Shown here: positions 21,160-29,465 of the stretch, one piece after another
Numbering within the stretch: position 1 is the first letter of the stretch
How the letters are laid out: every line of letters starts with the position of its first letter
Assembly: GCF_003350925.1 (NCBI RefSeq)
Contig: NZ_KZ857174.1
Location: forward strand, 563,484 to 627,483
Source of the DNA: Dyella tabacisoli
Lineage (GTDB): Bacteria > Pseudomonadota > Gammaproteobacteria > Xanthomonadales > Rhodanobacteraceae
Direction of reading: 5' to 3'
DNA length: 64,000 nucleotides
The notes under the pieces: generated by a model
What the model was told of the DNA's origin: nothing
What the model saw: only the letters and a program-made list of their open reading frames with translations
Database searches by the model: none
Position numbers and translations under genes: made by a program

Positions 21160-21470
21160 ACGACTGGATCAAGGTCGGCACCCGCAGTGAATTGCTGCCA
21201 GGCGAATTCAAGGTGGTGTGGGATGGCGATACCGCGATTGCCGTCTACAACATCGACGGCGATCTGTATGCCGTGGAAGACGTCTGCACTCACGATGGCG
21301 GTGAGCTGGCCGGCGGCGAGTTGCACGGTTATGAACTGGAATGCGCGCGCCACGGTGCGCGCTTCGATTTACGCAGTGGGGCGGTCACTTGCCCACCGGC
21401 GTATGAGCCGATCGCCAGTTTTCCGGTGCGCGAAGAGGATGGCGTGATCTGGACGCGCGACGACCGCTAA
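21156..21470 (+). CDS. Rieske [2Fe-2S] ferredoxin (non-heme oxygenase ferredoxin type)
   Basis: A 104-aa single-domain Rieske protein. Ligands are visible as VCTHDGGELAGG (C-x-H) and CARHGARFD (C-x2-H), spaced as in dioxygenase ferredoxins such as BphF or CarAc. It would pass electrons to an unknown oxygenase or serve as a stand-alone electron carrier; no oxygenase is nearby. It is translationally coupled to the upstream GNAT gene and ends 8 bp before a palindromic terminator. Confidence 0.93.
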   Translation: MNDWIKVGTRSELLPGEFKVVWDGDTAIAVYNIDGDLYAVEDVCTHDGGELAGGELHGYELECARHGARFDLRSGAVTCPPAYEPIASFPVREEDGVIWTRDDR

Positions 21471-21477
21471 AAGCCTG

Positions 21478-21504
21478 TTTAGAGCCTGTCGAGCAGGCTC
21501 TAAA
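21478..21504. terminator. Bidirectional palindromic terminator between Rieske and MipA genes
   Basis: TTTAGAGCCTG-TCGAG-CAGGCTCTAAA is an 11-bp perfect stem with A/T-rich ends on both sides, between convergent genes; it contains the mipA stop codon. Its arms carry the same GAGCCTG end as the MITE-like element at 56952, so it may be a collapsed relic of that element. Confidence 0.75.
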
Positions 21505-22354
21505 ACCGGTAGACGAACGCCAGCGACGTCGTGAACTGATGGGACGAGCCATAGCGGCGTACGATCGGGCTTTCCGATGCGGCACCCAGCAGTTCGGAAT
21601 AGTTGAGCCCCAGCACGATGCCGGTGTGCAGGCTGGTCGGCATGAAGGCGTCGTACTCCAACGACATCTGCTGGCTGCCGGTACCGGGTTGCCAGCTCTT
21701 TACGCGTAACCTGCGCGCCTGTTTTGCCGTAAGGCCGAAGAAACGGCGCATGGCCTGGCCGTTCATCGCCTGCCATTGCCACTCGAACGAGTGCTGCAGA
21801 TAGCCGATCGCCGGTAATTCGTAATCGGCGTAAACGTCGAAGTAGGCCCCGCTGTCTTTGGTGTCGTGGCTTAGCGTGCTGCCTACGCTCAGATGCGAGG
21901 TCGCCTGATATTCCACGTAGCCGCCTGCCTGCACGTGCGGTGAAATCGGAAGTATCACGCGTTGCAGTCGCTTGCTTAATTCGGAGCGATTACGGCCCCA
22001 TATATAGTTGGCATAGGGCCCGCCATGCCATTGTTCGCCACGAATCAGATCGACCCTGAGGCCATCCACGGTGGATAGGGTGAAATGATCGGGCCATTCA
22101 ACGTACACATAAGGCACGGCCTGATAGCGATACGCGCGCGAGCCGATCCAGGTCGGTATGTGTTCATAGCCCGCACCGACCATGACGGTGATGCTGTCTT
22201 TGCCCGTACGGCTCTGGCCATCCGGGTTCTTGCCGTCGGAGTCGCTCTCGCCGGCACGGGCGACCGGCGCTGCCACGAGTAGCAAGCAAGCGAGTAGGGC
22301 GGTTGGAGCGGCGCAGACATCAGCGCCTCGGCGAAACCAGGACAGCAAGTTCAT
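21500..22354 (-). CDS. MipA/OmpV family outer-membrane protein
   Basis: A 284-aa protein with signal peptide ending PVARA, then a beta-barrel-like sequence rich in alternating aromatic residues, ending LAFVYRF (C-terminal Phe, as in outer-membrane proteins). Family motifs include GYEHIPTWIGSRAYRYQAVPYVYVEW. MipA/OmpV proteins include scaffold-like partners of murein enzymes and antibiotic-induced barrels. It starts within the stop of the upstream adaptor (TAATG), making it the last gene of a four-gene ABC efflux operon. That placement suggests a role in the same export pathway. Confidence 0.9.
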   Translation of the reverse strand: MNLLSWFRRGADVCAAPTALLACLLLVAAPVARAGESDSDGKNPDGQSRTGKDSITVMVGAGYEHIPTWIGSRAYRYQAVPYVYVEWPDHFTLSTVDGLRVDLIRGEQWHGGPYANYIWGRNRSELSKRLQRVILPISPHVQAGGYVEYQATSHLSVGSTLSHDTKDSGAYFDVYADYELPAIGYLQHSFEWQWQAMNGQAMRRFFGLTAKQARRLRVKSWQPGTGSQQMSLEYDAFMPTSLHTGIVLGLNYSELLGAASESPIVRRYGSSHQFTTSLAFVYRF

Positions 22355-23292
22355 TAAGGCTGTGCCTTGCTGTCCTTGCTGACATCTTTGCCATTGAAGC
22401 GAACGATCACGCGTTGACCGATGCGCAGCGTGGCCGGCGGTGGTTGGTCGAACACCAGCACACATTCGACCGTGCGCAAGTTGGCGCGCACCAGCGGGTC
22501 TTCTTCCAGGCTGCTGGTGCCGAACACGGTACCGATGCGCAACACGCGTGCGCTCAACGAAGGCGCGCCGCTGCCGCTGTCGTCGATGACTTCGGCACTC
22601 ATGCCGTCGTGCACGGCGCCGACGAAGGATTCGTTGAGTTCGGCGCGCACGATGCGCGGCTGGTTGGGAAGCAGCACGAAGGCCGGCCCGGATTGCGGCG
22701 ACACCGTCGCGCCGGGTTGGATCGAGCGCCGGATGATTTCCGCATCGACCGGGGCATTGAGGCTGCGTTGAGCCAGTTCGTAGCGGGCGCCGGTGAGTTT
22801 CCGCGCGGCCATGGCCGCTGCCGCGCGGGTGCTGTCGAGCTCGCCTTGCAGTTGCTGTGCACTCGAACGGGCGTCGTCGGCACTCTGGCCGTCGGCGGCG
22901 CCGGCGGCGGCGGCGGCGGTAATGCGCTGAGCACGTTGCTGCATGGCCTTCACCCGTGCTTCGAGCAGGGTGGCTTGGGCTTGCGCCTGTTTCTGCTCGG
23001 CCTCGGCGGAACTGACGGTCAGTTGCGCGGATTCGGTATCCAGCACGGCCAGCAACTGCCCTTTGCGCACCAAGTCGCCTTCATGAGCCTTGATCTCGGC
23101 CACCACGCCGTCACGCGGCATATTGAGCTTGAGCAGGCCGCCCTCGATATCGATTCGGCCACGCGCAATCGCCGCATAAGCGGGTGCCGGCGCTTGCGCG
23201 GATGGCTGTGGCGCCTTGTCGTGCGAGCAGCCGGTCAGCAGCAAGGTGGCGGCGGCCAAAACAATCGACGAATGAAGCAGACGCAAACTCAT
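22354..23292 (-). CDS. Lipoprotein membrane-fusion protein (HlyD/MacA-like adaptor)
   Basis: A 312-aa periplasmic adaptor. Lipobox LLTGC places the lipid on Cys22. A biotinyl-lipoyl-like domain (GVVAEIKAHEGDLVRKGQLLAVLD) flanks a coiled-coil hairpin of about 100 residues (Ala/Gln rich), then a beta-barrel region with GTVFGTSSLEEDPLVRANLRTVECVL. It would bridge the ABC permease/ATPase and the outer-membrane factor of the same operon. It overlaps the ATPase gene by 4 bp and mipA by 1 bp. Confidence 0.9.
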   Translation of the reverse strand: MSLRLLHSSIVLAAATLLLTGCSHDKAPQPSAQAPAPAYAAIARGRIDIEGGLLKLNMPRDGVVAEIKAHEGDLVRKGQLLAVLDTESAQLTVSSAEAEQKQAQAQATLLEARVKAMQQRAQRITAAAAAGAADGQSADDARSSAQQLQGELDSTRAAAAMAARKLTGARYELAQRSLNAPVDAEIIRRSIQPGATVSPQSGPAFVLLPNQPRIVRAELNESFVGAVHDGMSAEVIDDSGSGAPSLSARVLRIGTVFGTSSLEEDPLVRANLRTVECVLVFDQPPPATLRIGQRVIVRFNGKDVSKDSKAQP

Positions 23293-24065
23293 GCAGAGGG
23301 TTCCTCAGTGCCGTAACCGGAGCCGGTTGGCAGGGATGTGGGGCGATGGTCGCTCAAAATACGACCGTCTTCCATCGACAGTACGCGATCGGCATGGCCG
23401 ACCAGACGCGGATCATGGCTGACACACAACACGGTGGTGCCATGGGTACGCGCAATACGGTGCAGGATATCGATAATGATTTGGCCGTTGGCCGCATCCA
23501 GTGCGCTGGTGGGCTCATCGGCAAACAGCAATTCGGGCCGTTTGGCCAGGGCGCGGGCGATGGCTACGCGCTGCTTCTCGCCGCCCGATAGCTCCGACGG
23601 ACGCAGACGCATGCGCGGCCCCAGGCCGACCTCTTCCAGCGATTCGGTGGCGCGCCGGCGTGCTTCGGTTTTGGACAGGCCCAGATAACTCAGCGGCAGT
23701 TCGACCTGCTCCAGTGCGTTCAAGGCAGGAAACAGATTGAACCCCTGAAACACGAAGCCGGTATGCAGCAGGCGGAAGCGCTCCAGTGCACGCAGATTGA
23801 GCAGGCTCAGGTCTTGACCCAGGGCGATGACTTTGCCCTGATCGGCTCCTTGCAGGCCGCTGAGGATGGCTAGCAAAGTACTCTTGCCGCAGCCCGAGGG
23901 GCCGGAGATCAGGGTGAGTTCGCTGGCGCACATATTCAGCGTGAGGTCGTGCAATACCGTACTTTGCACGTGGCCCGATACGAAGGATTTGCTGACGCTT
24001 ATAGCTTGCAGCGACACTTGAGTCGTTGCGTCGAGGGCGGTCATGGGCAGGGGCTGGCTCGACAT
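23289..24065 (-). CDS. ABC transporter ATP-binding protein (MacB/LolD type)
   Basis: A 258-aa nucleotide-binding subunit: Walker A ISGPSGCGKSTLL, Q-loop FVFQGFNLFP, signature LSGGEKQRVAIARAL, Walker B LLFADEPTSALD and H-loop CVSHDP. The sequence around the signature matches the LolD/FtsE/MacB group that partners FtsX-like permeases. The gene follows its permease by 3 bp. Confidence 0.93.
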   Translation of the reverse strand: MSSQPLPMTALDATTQVSLQAISVSKSFVSGHVQSTVLHDLTLNMCASELTLISGPSGCGKSTLLAILSGLQGADQGKVIALGQDLSLLNLRALERFRLLHTGFVFQGFNLFPALNALEQVELPLSYLGLSKTEARRRATESLEEVGLGPRMRLRPSELSGGEKQRVAIARALAKRPELLFADEPTSALDAANGQIIIDILHRIARTHGTTVLCVSHDPRLVGHADRVLSMEDGRILSDHRPTSLPTGSGYGTEEPSA

Positions 24066-24068
24066 GGA

Positions 24069-25202
24069 TTATCTCAACAAGCTCGCCGGATCGGCACGGC
24101 GCAAACTGCGCATCGCGGCCAGACCGGAAACCACGGCCAAGGCCATGACCAGGCTGAGGCAAGCAATGGTGGTGGCAGGGCTTAGCGCTACCGGCACGCT
24201 ATAGCTATGCCCGAGTATCAGTAATAGACCGCCGATCACCGCACTACAGATCAAGCCGAGTGCGCCCACCCAGAACGCTTGCTCCATCACTACTTTGCGT
24301 AGCGCGCCGACACCCACGCCGAGGGCGTTGAGGGTGGCGTACTCGCGGATCGAGCCGATCACGGCGGCAACCAAGGTCTGGCTGGTGATGACCGCACCAA
24401 CCAGAAATACGATGCCCGCCAGAAACAGTACGCCGGCGCCGGCGCCGGTATCGAACATCCAATACATCTTTGAACGGCGGGCGAAATCCTTAGCGGTCCA
24501 GACGTCATAGCTGCCGAAGTCGCTGGCGCCACGCAGGCGTTCGGCGATGGCGCCGGCCAGGTCTGGATTGCGCACCTTGGCGACGAAATAGGTTGTGCGG
24601 TCGACATTGGCCGGGTCAGTGTCGAGGCGGCGGGCAGTGGCCAGCGAAGCGACCACGTTCACCCCGCCCAGCGCACGCAAGCCGCGGCTTACGCCGACCA
24701 CGCGTACGCGATGACCGTTGATCGCGGCGGTATCGCCCACCGCGACCCCCAAACTATTCAAATCGGCAACGTCAACGATGACCGCATCGGGCTCATTCAA
24801 GCGGGCGCGCAGGGCGGCGGGCAGGGCGAGCGAAAACATCATGCCGTCCGGCTGCGGGTCGATGCCGGAGACGAATACCGAGACGCCGCCGGTATCGCTG
24901 GGGCCACGCCAGTCCGCATCGACCCATTGAAAGGGCTCCACCCGCGTTACTTCGGGATCCATGCGCAGGCGCATTTCTACGCCGGAGCTGATCGGCCGGC
25001 CGAGGTTGACGCTTTGGGTACCGGGGTAGCCGGTCCAGAGGTCGGCCGAGGAGCCGGTGATATAGACACTGGCACTACCGAAAATGCCCAGCACCAGCGC
25101 AGCCTGCAACAGTTGCAGCAGGCCGGCGAAGCCGACCGCCAGCACTGCCGGCAGAAAACGGCGCCATTCGTAAACCAGGGTTTTGCGGGCGAGCGCGACC
25201 AT
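24069..25202 (-). CDS. FtsX-like ABC transporter permease
   Basis: A 377-aa permease with one N-terminal membrane helix, a periplasmic MacB_PCD-like domain of about 210 residues (GIDPQPDGMMFSLALPAALRARL), and three C-terminal helices including LFLAGIVFLVGAVITSQTLVAAVIGS. This four-helix layout is that of MacB/LolC-type mechanotransmitters, which expel periplasmic substrates through an adaptor and a TolC-like channel. It begins 1 bp into the end of the outer-membrane factor gene. Confidence 0.92.
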   Translation of the reverse strand: MVALARKTLVYEWRRFLPAVLAVGFAGLLQLLQAALVLGIFGSASVYITGSSADLWTGYPGTQSVNLGRPISSGVEMRLRMDPEVTRVEPFQWVDADWRGPSDTGGVSVFVSGIDPQPDGMMFSLALPAALRARLNEPDAVIVDVADLNSLGVAVGDTAAINGHRVRVVGVSRGLRALGGVNVVASLATARRLDTDPANVDRTTYFVAKVRNPDLAGAIAERLRGASDFGSYDVWTAKDFARRSKMYWMFDTGAGAGVLFLAGIVFLVGAVITSQTLVAAVIGSIREYATLNALGVGVGALRKVVMEQAFWVGALGLICSAVIGGLLLILGHSYSVPVALSPATTIACLSLVMALAVVSGLAAMRSLRRADPASLLR

Positions 25203-26656
25203 TAGTTCGCGTCCGTTTTTTGCGGTAGCGGAGCGCCGCCGAGCGCTTTGTAAAGCGCCACATAGGCCAGGCTGCGCGCAGCGCGCACGTTGACCAGCTC
25301 AAGCTCGGTGCGCTGGCCTTCGATCAGGTTGTCCTGCATATCCAGGGTGCTGGCCAGCCCCAATTCATTGCGCTTGCGCATCGCGACCATGCCCTGCTCG
25401 GTGGCCTGGGTCACCTGCTGCGAGGCCAGCTCACGCAGGCGCAACTGCTCCAGATTACCGAGGGCGGTTTCCGCTTCGGCCACGCCTTGCAGCACCGCTT
25501 GCCGGTAAGCGAACACGGCTGCGCGCAGTTCGTGATCTTTAGCGTGAGCATTGGCCACGCGCTGGCCCCAGTCGAACAGCGGTATGTCGATGATCGGGCC
25601 GATCGAATAGATGCCCTCGCCAGTCCGGGCGCGATGGTTGCTTGCTGTATTGACGGACCATTGCAGTGAAGTGCCGATGCCAATATGCGGATACATGTCG
25701 GCCCGGCTCAGGCCGAGTTGACCCGCGGCCCGCAAGACCTCGGCCTCGGCGCTGGCAATCTCCGGTCGCGTGCGCAGCAGATCGGCCGGTGCGCTGGCGA
25801 GCTGCCACTGACCAAGTTGCGGCTGTGGACCCGGTTGTAGCCATTGCGGGTCGGGTTCGCTTTGGCCGACCAGCACGGCTAGCTGTTGAACGCTGGCGTT
25901 AATTGTTTGCGTGGGTTCGGCCAGCGCAGCTTCGGCGCGTGCCAGCTCAGCTTGTGCCTTGGCGATTTCAATGGAGGGGGCTAGCTGCAACTGCTGGCGC
26001 ACCTGCAATAATCGCAATTTCTCGCGCTGAGCATCGCGAATGGCGGTAAACGCTTGAGCCTGCCGCTGTGCTGAGCGCAGTTCGATCCAGCGGCGACTGA
26101 CCTCGGCTACCAGTGAGACCTGTGCGCCATGCAGCGCGGCCTGCGCGCCATTGAGCTGCCCTTGCGCGACCCTTTGCGCGCTTTGCCAGGCGCCAAACAG
26201 GGGGAGCTCCCATTGCGCATCGAAGCCGACCACGAAATACGAAGCACTCGTATCGGGGTTGATGACATCGTTGGTTTTTGCATGCAGGTTTGGCAGGTAG
26301 CCGTCGCGGGCATGCCGGTTCAGCCCGCGAGCCATCATCAGCCGCTCGGTGGCCTGGGCCACATCGAGATTGTCTTTCAGTGCGCGTGCGATCAGTGCAT
26401 CCAGCTCAGGATCGCCCAGTGCCTGCCACCAGCCGCGCAGGTCCGCCGGCGCTGCGGCGACACCGCCTGCCGGCGCATTGCGCCATTCGCCGGGGACAGG
26501 TGGCTTCAATTCGGGCAGTGGTGCCACGGCACAGCCTGCGAGCACGCTAAGGCTCAGCGCCAATAACAGGGCGCGGTGGGTGTTCGAGCATCGCGATAGG
26601 CTGGCGATGGCCGAAGACAGTGGGATGGGAAGCTGGGACACGAAACTCCTGTGCAT
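25202..26656 (-). CDS. NodT/TolC-like outer-membrane efflux lipoprotein
   Basis: A 484-aa outer-membrane factor and first gene of the ABC efflux operon. Lipobox LSVLAGC marks a lipoprotein; two OEP repeats follow (WWQALGDPELDALIARALKDNLDVAQATERL and the second-half TRPEIASAEAEVLRAAGQLGLSRADMYPHIG). The ATG at 26656 gives a short basic region before the hydrophobic stretch; 26680 is possible. It forms the duct for the adaptor and permease encoded downstream. The exported compound is not evident. Confidence 0.92.
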   Translation of the reverse strand: MHRSFVSQLPIPLSSAIASLSRCSNTHRALLLALSLSVLAGCAVAPLPELKPPVPGEWRNAPAGGVAAAPADLRGWWQALGDPELDALIARALKDNLDVAQATERLMMARGLNRHARDGYLPNLHAKTNDVINPDTSASYFVVGFDAQWELPLFGAWQSAQRVAQGQLNGAQAALHGAQVSLVAEVSRRWIELRSAQRQAQAFTAIRDAQREKLRLLQVRQQLQLAPSIEIAKAQAELARAEAALAEPTQTINASVQQLAVLVGQSEPDPQWLQPGPQPQLGQWQLASAPADLLRTRPEIASAEAEVLRAAGQLGLSRADMYPHIGIGTSLQWSVNTASNHRARTGEGIYSIGPIIDIPLFDWGQRVANAHAKDHELRAAVFAYRQAVLQGVAEAETALGNLEQLRLRELASQQVTQATEQGMVAMRKRNELGLASTLDMQDNLIEGQRTELELVNVRAARSLAYVALYKALGGAPLPQKTDAN

Positions 26657-26982
26657 GCCTGATGCCGGTCGTCGGACCACACCTTATCGTAAGGGTTCAC
26701 TCCCAGCCGGCCGGCAGCCATTGCAGGCGCACATGCCGAAAGGGTGGAACGCAGCGGATGGTGTCGGTGGGTCGCGACGATCAGCAGTTTGAAGGCGTAA
26801 ATCATACCTTGAGGCGGCTTACTTTGGCCTTTTTGGCAACAACTTACTCGCCAGCGGCGGGACCGGGCCTGCCGTCTGCGGCGCGGCGAAGGTGAACACG
26901 AGAGTCATTCATGGCGGTTAAGAAAGGAACTCGAAAGGCGCTGGCTCGCAAGATGCGTCATCCCTAGATCGGAGTGGCATGC
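26657..26982. other. Gene-poor 326-bp divergent intergenic region
   Basis: It separates the minus-strand efflux operon from the plus-strand phosphatase and must hold both promoters, but I see no clear -35/-10 pair. A short basic ORF (26911-26967) lies near its right end and is listed separately. Confidence 0.5.
26911..26967 (+). CDS. Possible 18-residue basic leader peptide
   Basis: ATG at 26911 opens MAVKKGTRKALARKMRHP and stops at TAG, 15 bp before the phosphatase GTG. Eight of 18 residues are Lys, Arg or His. There is only a weak GAGAG upstream. It could be a translated leader, a tiny protein, or chance; I give it low weight. Confidence 0.2.
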   Translation: MAVKKGTRKALARKMRHP

Positions 26983-27681
26983 GTGACTGCATGGAAAATC
27001 CTTTGCGACTTTGACGGCACTATCTCCGTTGAGGACGTCATCGACTCATTGCTCGACCGTTTCGGCCGCCCCGGCTGGGAAGCGTTGGAGCAGGATTGGC
27101 GCGCCGGCCGCATTGGTTCGCGCGAGTGCATGACCGGTCAGGTTGACCTGCTCGACATGACGCGCGAAGCGCTCGACAAGCATCTCTCCGGGCTGTGGAT
27201 CGACCACGCATTTCCGGCTTTCGTGGCTAAAGCACGTGAACTGAACACGCCTATCCGCGTCGTCAGCGACGGCCTGGATTACGCCATTCATAAAATTCTC
27301 GGTCGCTACGGCCTGGATGACCTGCCGCTGGCCGCCAATCATCTGGCGCCGGCGCAGCCGCCGCGCCAGTGGCAGCTCACTTCGCCTTTCCAGGCCGAAG
27401 GCTGCCGCAGCGGTACCTGCAAATGCGCTTGCGTGGCGCAGGCTCGCCAGACCGGTGCCAAGACCGTACTCATCGGCGATGGCGCCTCGGATTTCTGCGC
27501 GGCTGACCGCGTCGACTTTGTCTTCGCCAAGCACCGCTTGATCGAGCATTGCCGCGCCGCCGGCATTCCTTATGTGCCGATTACCGGCTTCGAGGATGCC
27601 TTGGAGTTACTGCCACGATTGCTCGACGGTAGCCTGCTGGCCGAGCATGCGCGTGCCGAACCGATGGTTGCCGCGCTCTAA
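26983..27681 (+). CDS. MtnX-like HAD-IB phosphatase
   Basis: A 232-aa HAD hydrolase. Motif I is ILCDFDGTISVEDV, motif II Ser in VVSDGLDYAI, and the motif IV region VLIGDGASDFCAADRVDFVFAK, as in MtnX (methionine salvage) and phosphoserine-phosphatase-like enzymes. I chose GTG 26983, with GGAG 8 nt upstream, over GTG 26974. A Cys-rich insert (CRSGTCKCAC) is unusual and could bind a metal. No other methionine-salvage gene is present; the next gene is a class III aminotransferase, so the substrate may be a phosphorylated intermediate of a different pathway. Confidence 0.85.
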   Translation: MTAWKILCDFDGTISVEDVIDSLLDRFGRPGWEALEQDWRAGRIGSRECMTGQVDLLDMTREALDKHLSGLWIDHAFPAFVAKARELNTPIRVVSDGLDYAIHKILGRYGLDDLPLAANHLAPAQPPRQWQLTSPFQAEGCRSGTCKCACVAQARQTGAKTVLIGDGASDFCAADRVDFVFAKHRLIEHCRAAGIPYVPITGFEDALELLPRLLDGSLLAEHARAEPMVAAL

Positions 27682-27692
27682 CACCGTATTTC

Positions 27693-27723
27693 GAACCGTT
27701 CGGACGGGTAACCCGAACGGTTC
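27693..27723 (+). terminator. Hairpin between phosphatase and aminotransferase genes
   Basis: GAACCGTTCGG-N9-CCGAACGGTTC is an 11-bp perfect stem 11 bp after the phosphatase stop. Only TATCATC follows, so it may be an attenuator or mRNA-stabilising hairpin rather than a strong terminator. Confidence 0.55.
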
Positions 27724-27762
27724 TATCATCCTCATCCCCGACCGAATCCGGACATCATCCTG

Positions 27763-29169
27763 ATGAATGCTTACGACAAGAACGCCGCTGGCGTGATTCC
27801 TGATGCGCAATTGCTGGCCGACGAAGCCCAGTACAGCTCGTTCGGCGATACCGTGCATTACGTGGATCCGCCGAAAATCTTCCGCCATGGCGAAGGCAGC
27901 TACATGTACGACACGGCCGGCGTGCCGTTTCTCGACCTGCAGATGTGGTACTCGGCGGTCAACTTCGGTTACGGCAACAAGCGCCTCAACGACACGCTGA
28001 AGCGTCAGATCGATCTGCTGCCGCAGGTGGCAAGCCAGTACCTGCATCAGACCCGCATTGAGCTGGCCAAGACCATCGCGGTCGACGCACAGCAGAAGTT
28101 CGGCTTGAAGGGCCGTGTGCACTTCAACGTCGGCGGCGCGCAAGCGGTCGAAGACTCGCTGAAAATCGTGCGCAACTACAGCAATGGCAAGAGCCTGATG
28201 TTTGCCTTCGAGGGCGGCTATCACGGCCGTACGCTCGGTGCCTCGTCGATCACGTCCAGCTACCGCTACCGCCGTCGCTTCGGCCATTTCGGCGAGCGTG
28301 CGATGTTCATCCCGTTCCCGTACCCGTTCCGTCGCCCGAAGGGCATGACGCCGGAAGAGTATTCCGACGCCTGCGTGCGTCAGTTCGAGCGCTTGTTCGA
28401 GACCGAATACAACGGCGTGTGGGACCCCAAGGTCAATCAGGCCGAATACGCCGCGTTCTATGTCGAGCCGATCCAGGGCACCGGCGGCTATGTGATCCCG
28501 CCGCGCAACTTCTTCAAAGATCTGAAGAAGGTGCTCGACAAGTACGGCATCTTGATGGTGGTCGACGAAATTCAGATGGGTTTCTGGCGCACCGGCAAGC
28601 TGTGGTCGATCGAGCATTTCGGCGTGACCCCGGATGTCGTCGTGTTCGGCAAGGCGTTAACCAATGGCCTGAACCCGCTGTCCGGTCTGTGGGCGCGCGA
28701 AGAGCTCATCAATCCGACGATTTTCCCGCCGGGCTCCACTCACTCCACCTTCAACTCCAACCCGCTGGGTACTTCGCTGGGTCTGGAAGTTATCAAGATG
28801 GGTTACGAGCTGAACTACGAGAAGACCGTGGCCGAGAAGGGCGCGCACTTCCTTGATGCCCTGAAAGACTTGCAGAAGCGCCACAAGGAAATCGGCGACG
28901 TCGACGGTCTGGGTCTGGCCCTGCGCGCTGAGATCTGCACCGATGACGGCTTTACTCCGAACAAGGCTTTGCTGGACAAGATGGTCGACATCGGCCTGGC
29001 CGGCGACCTGGTTCACAACGGCAAGCCGATCGGCCTCGTGCTCGATGTCGGCGGCTGGTACAAGAACGTCATCACCTTTGCGCCGTCGCTGGACATCAGC
29101 CACGAAGAGATCGATCTGGCCATCGCGCTGCTCGACCAACTGCTGACCAAGGCCAAGAAAGCGATGTAA
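27763..29169 (+). CDS. Class III PLP-dependent aminotransferase
   Basis: A 468-aa aminotransferase of the ornithine/GABA/diaminobutyrate superfamily. It has GGAQAVEDSLKIVR and FEGGYHGRTLGASSITSS (PLP-phosphate region), the DEIQMGFWRTG motif with the PLP-contacting Asp, and the Schiff-base lysine in VVFGKALTNG (about Lys297). The codon choice is more biased than in neighbouring genes (many CTG/AAG/GGC), suggesting strong expression. It lies 81 bp after the HAD phosphatase, separated by a hairpin. The amino acceptor is not identifiable; two terminator-like structures follow. Confidence 0.9.
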   Translation: MNAYDKNAAGVIPDAQLLADEAQYSSFGDTVHYVDPPKIFRHGEGSYMYDTAGVPFLDLQMWYSAVNFGYGNKRLNDTLKRQIDLLPQVASQYLHQTRIELAKTIAVDAQQKFGLKGRVHFNVGGAQAVEDSLKIVRNYSNGKSLMFAFEGGYHGRTLGASSITSSYRYRRRFGHFGERAMFIPFPYPFRRPKGMTPEEYSDACVRQFERLFETEYNGVWDPKVNQAEYAAFYVEPIQGTGGYVIPPRNFFKDLKKVLDKYGILMVVDEIQMGFWRTGKLWSIEHFGVTPDVVVFGKALTNGLNPLSGLWAREELINPTIFPPGSTHSTFNSNPLGTSLGLEVIKMGYELNYEKTVAEKGAHFLDALKDLQKRHKEIGDVDGLGLALRAEICTDDGFTPNKALLDKMVDIGLAGDLVHNGKPIGLVLDVGGWYKNVITFAPSLDISHEEIDLAIALLDQLLTKAKKAM

Positions 29170-29175
29170 GCATCA

Positions 29176-29210
29176 CGTCGTCGTGAACACCTCGGGTGCT
29201 CACGACGACG
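29176..29210 (+). terminator. Hairpin terminator after the aminotransferase
   Basis: CGTCGTCGTGA (29176-29186) pairs perfectly with TCACGACGACG (29200-29210), 7 bp past the stop, followed by CTCACTTTAG. Confidence 0.6.
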
Positions 29211-29251
29211 CTCACTTTAGTGTCAACGTTTCCCATGCAGGGGACTGACCA

Positions 29252-29281
29252 CGGCGGCGCGTATGCGTCGCCGTTTTTTTT
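29252..29281 (+). terminator. Strong Rho-independent terminator
   Basis: CGGCGGCGC-GTAT-GCGTCGCCG (one G-U pair) is followed directly by eight T's (29274-29281), a textbook terminator. It lies 42 bp beyond the first hairpin, so the short segment between could be the 3' part of a small transcript. Confidence 0.85.
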
Positions 29282-29465
29282 GCAGCGTGGAGACTAAACG
29301 GCAGTTGCCGCACCCCGAGACCAAGTCTGATGGTGATGGATTGCACTCGATGTGCAGCTCGATGGGAGCTGACCCGGCGCGCGCGGCAGGTTCAAAGAGC
29401 GACTGGTGCCACCTGCAGGGGTGATGTGCTTTACCATTTGCGGCCCTCACAGCAGCGAGCGATCT

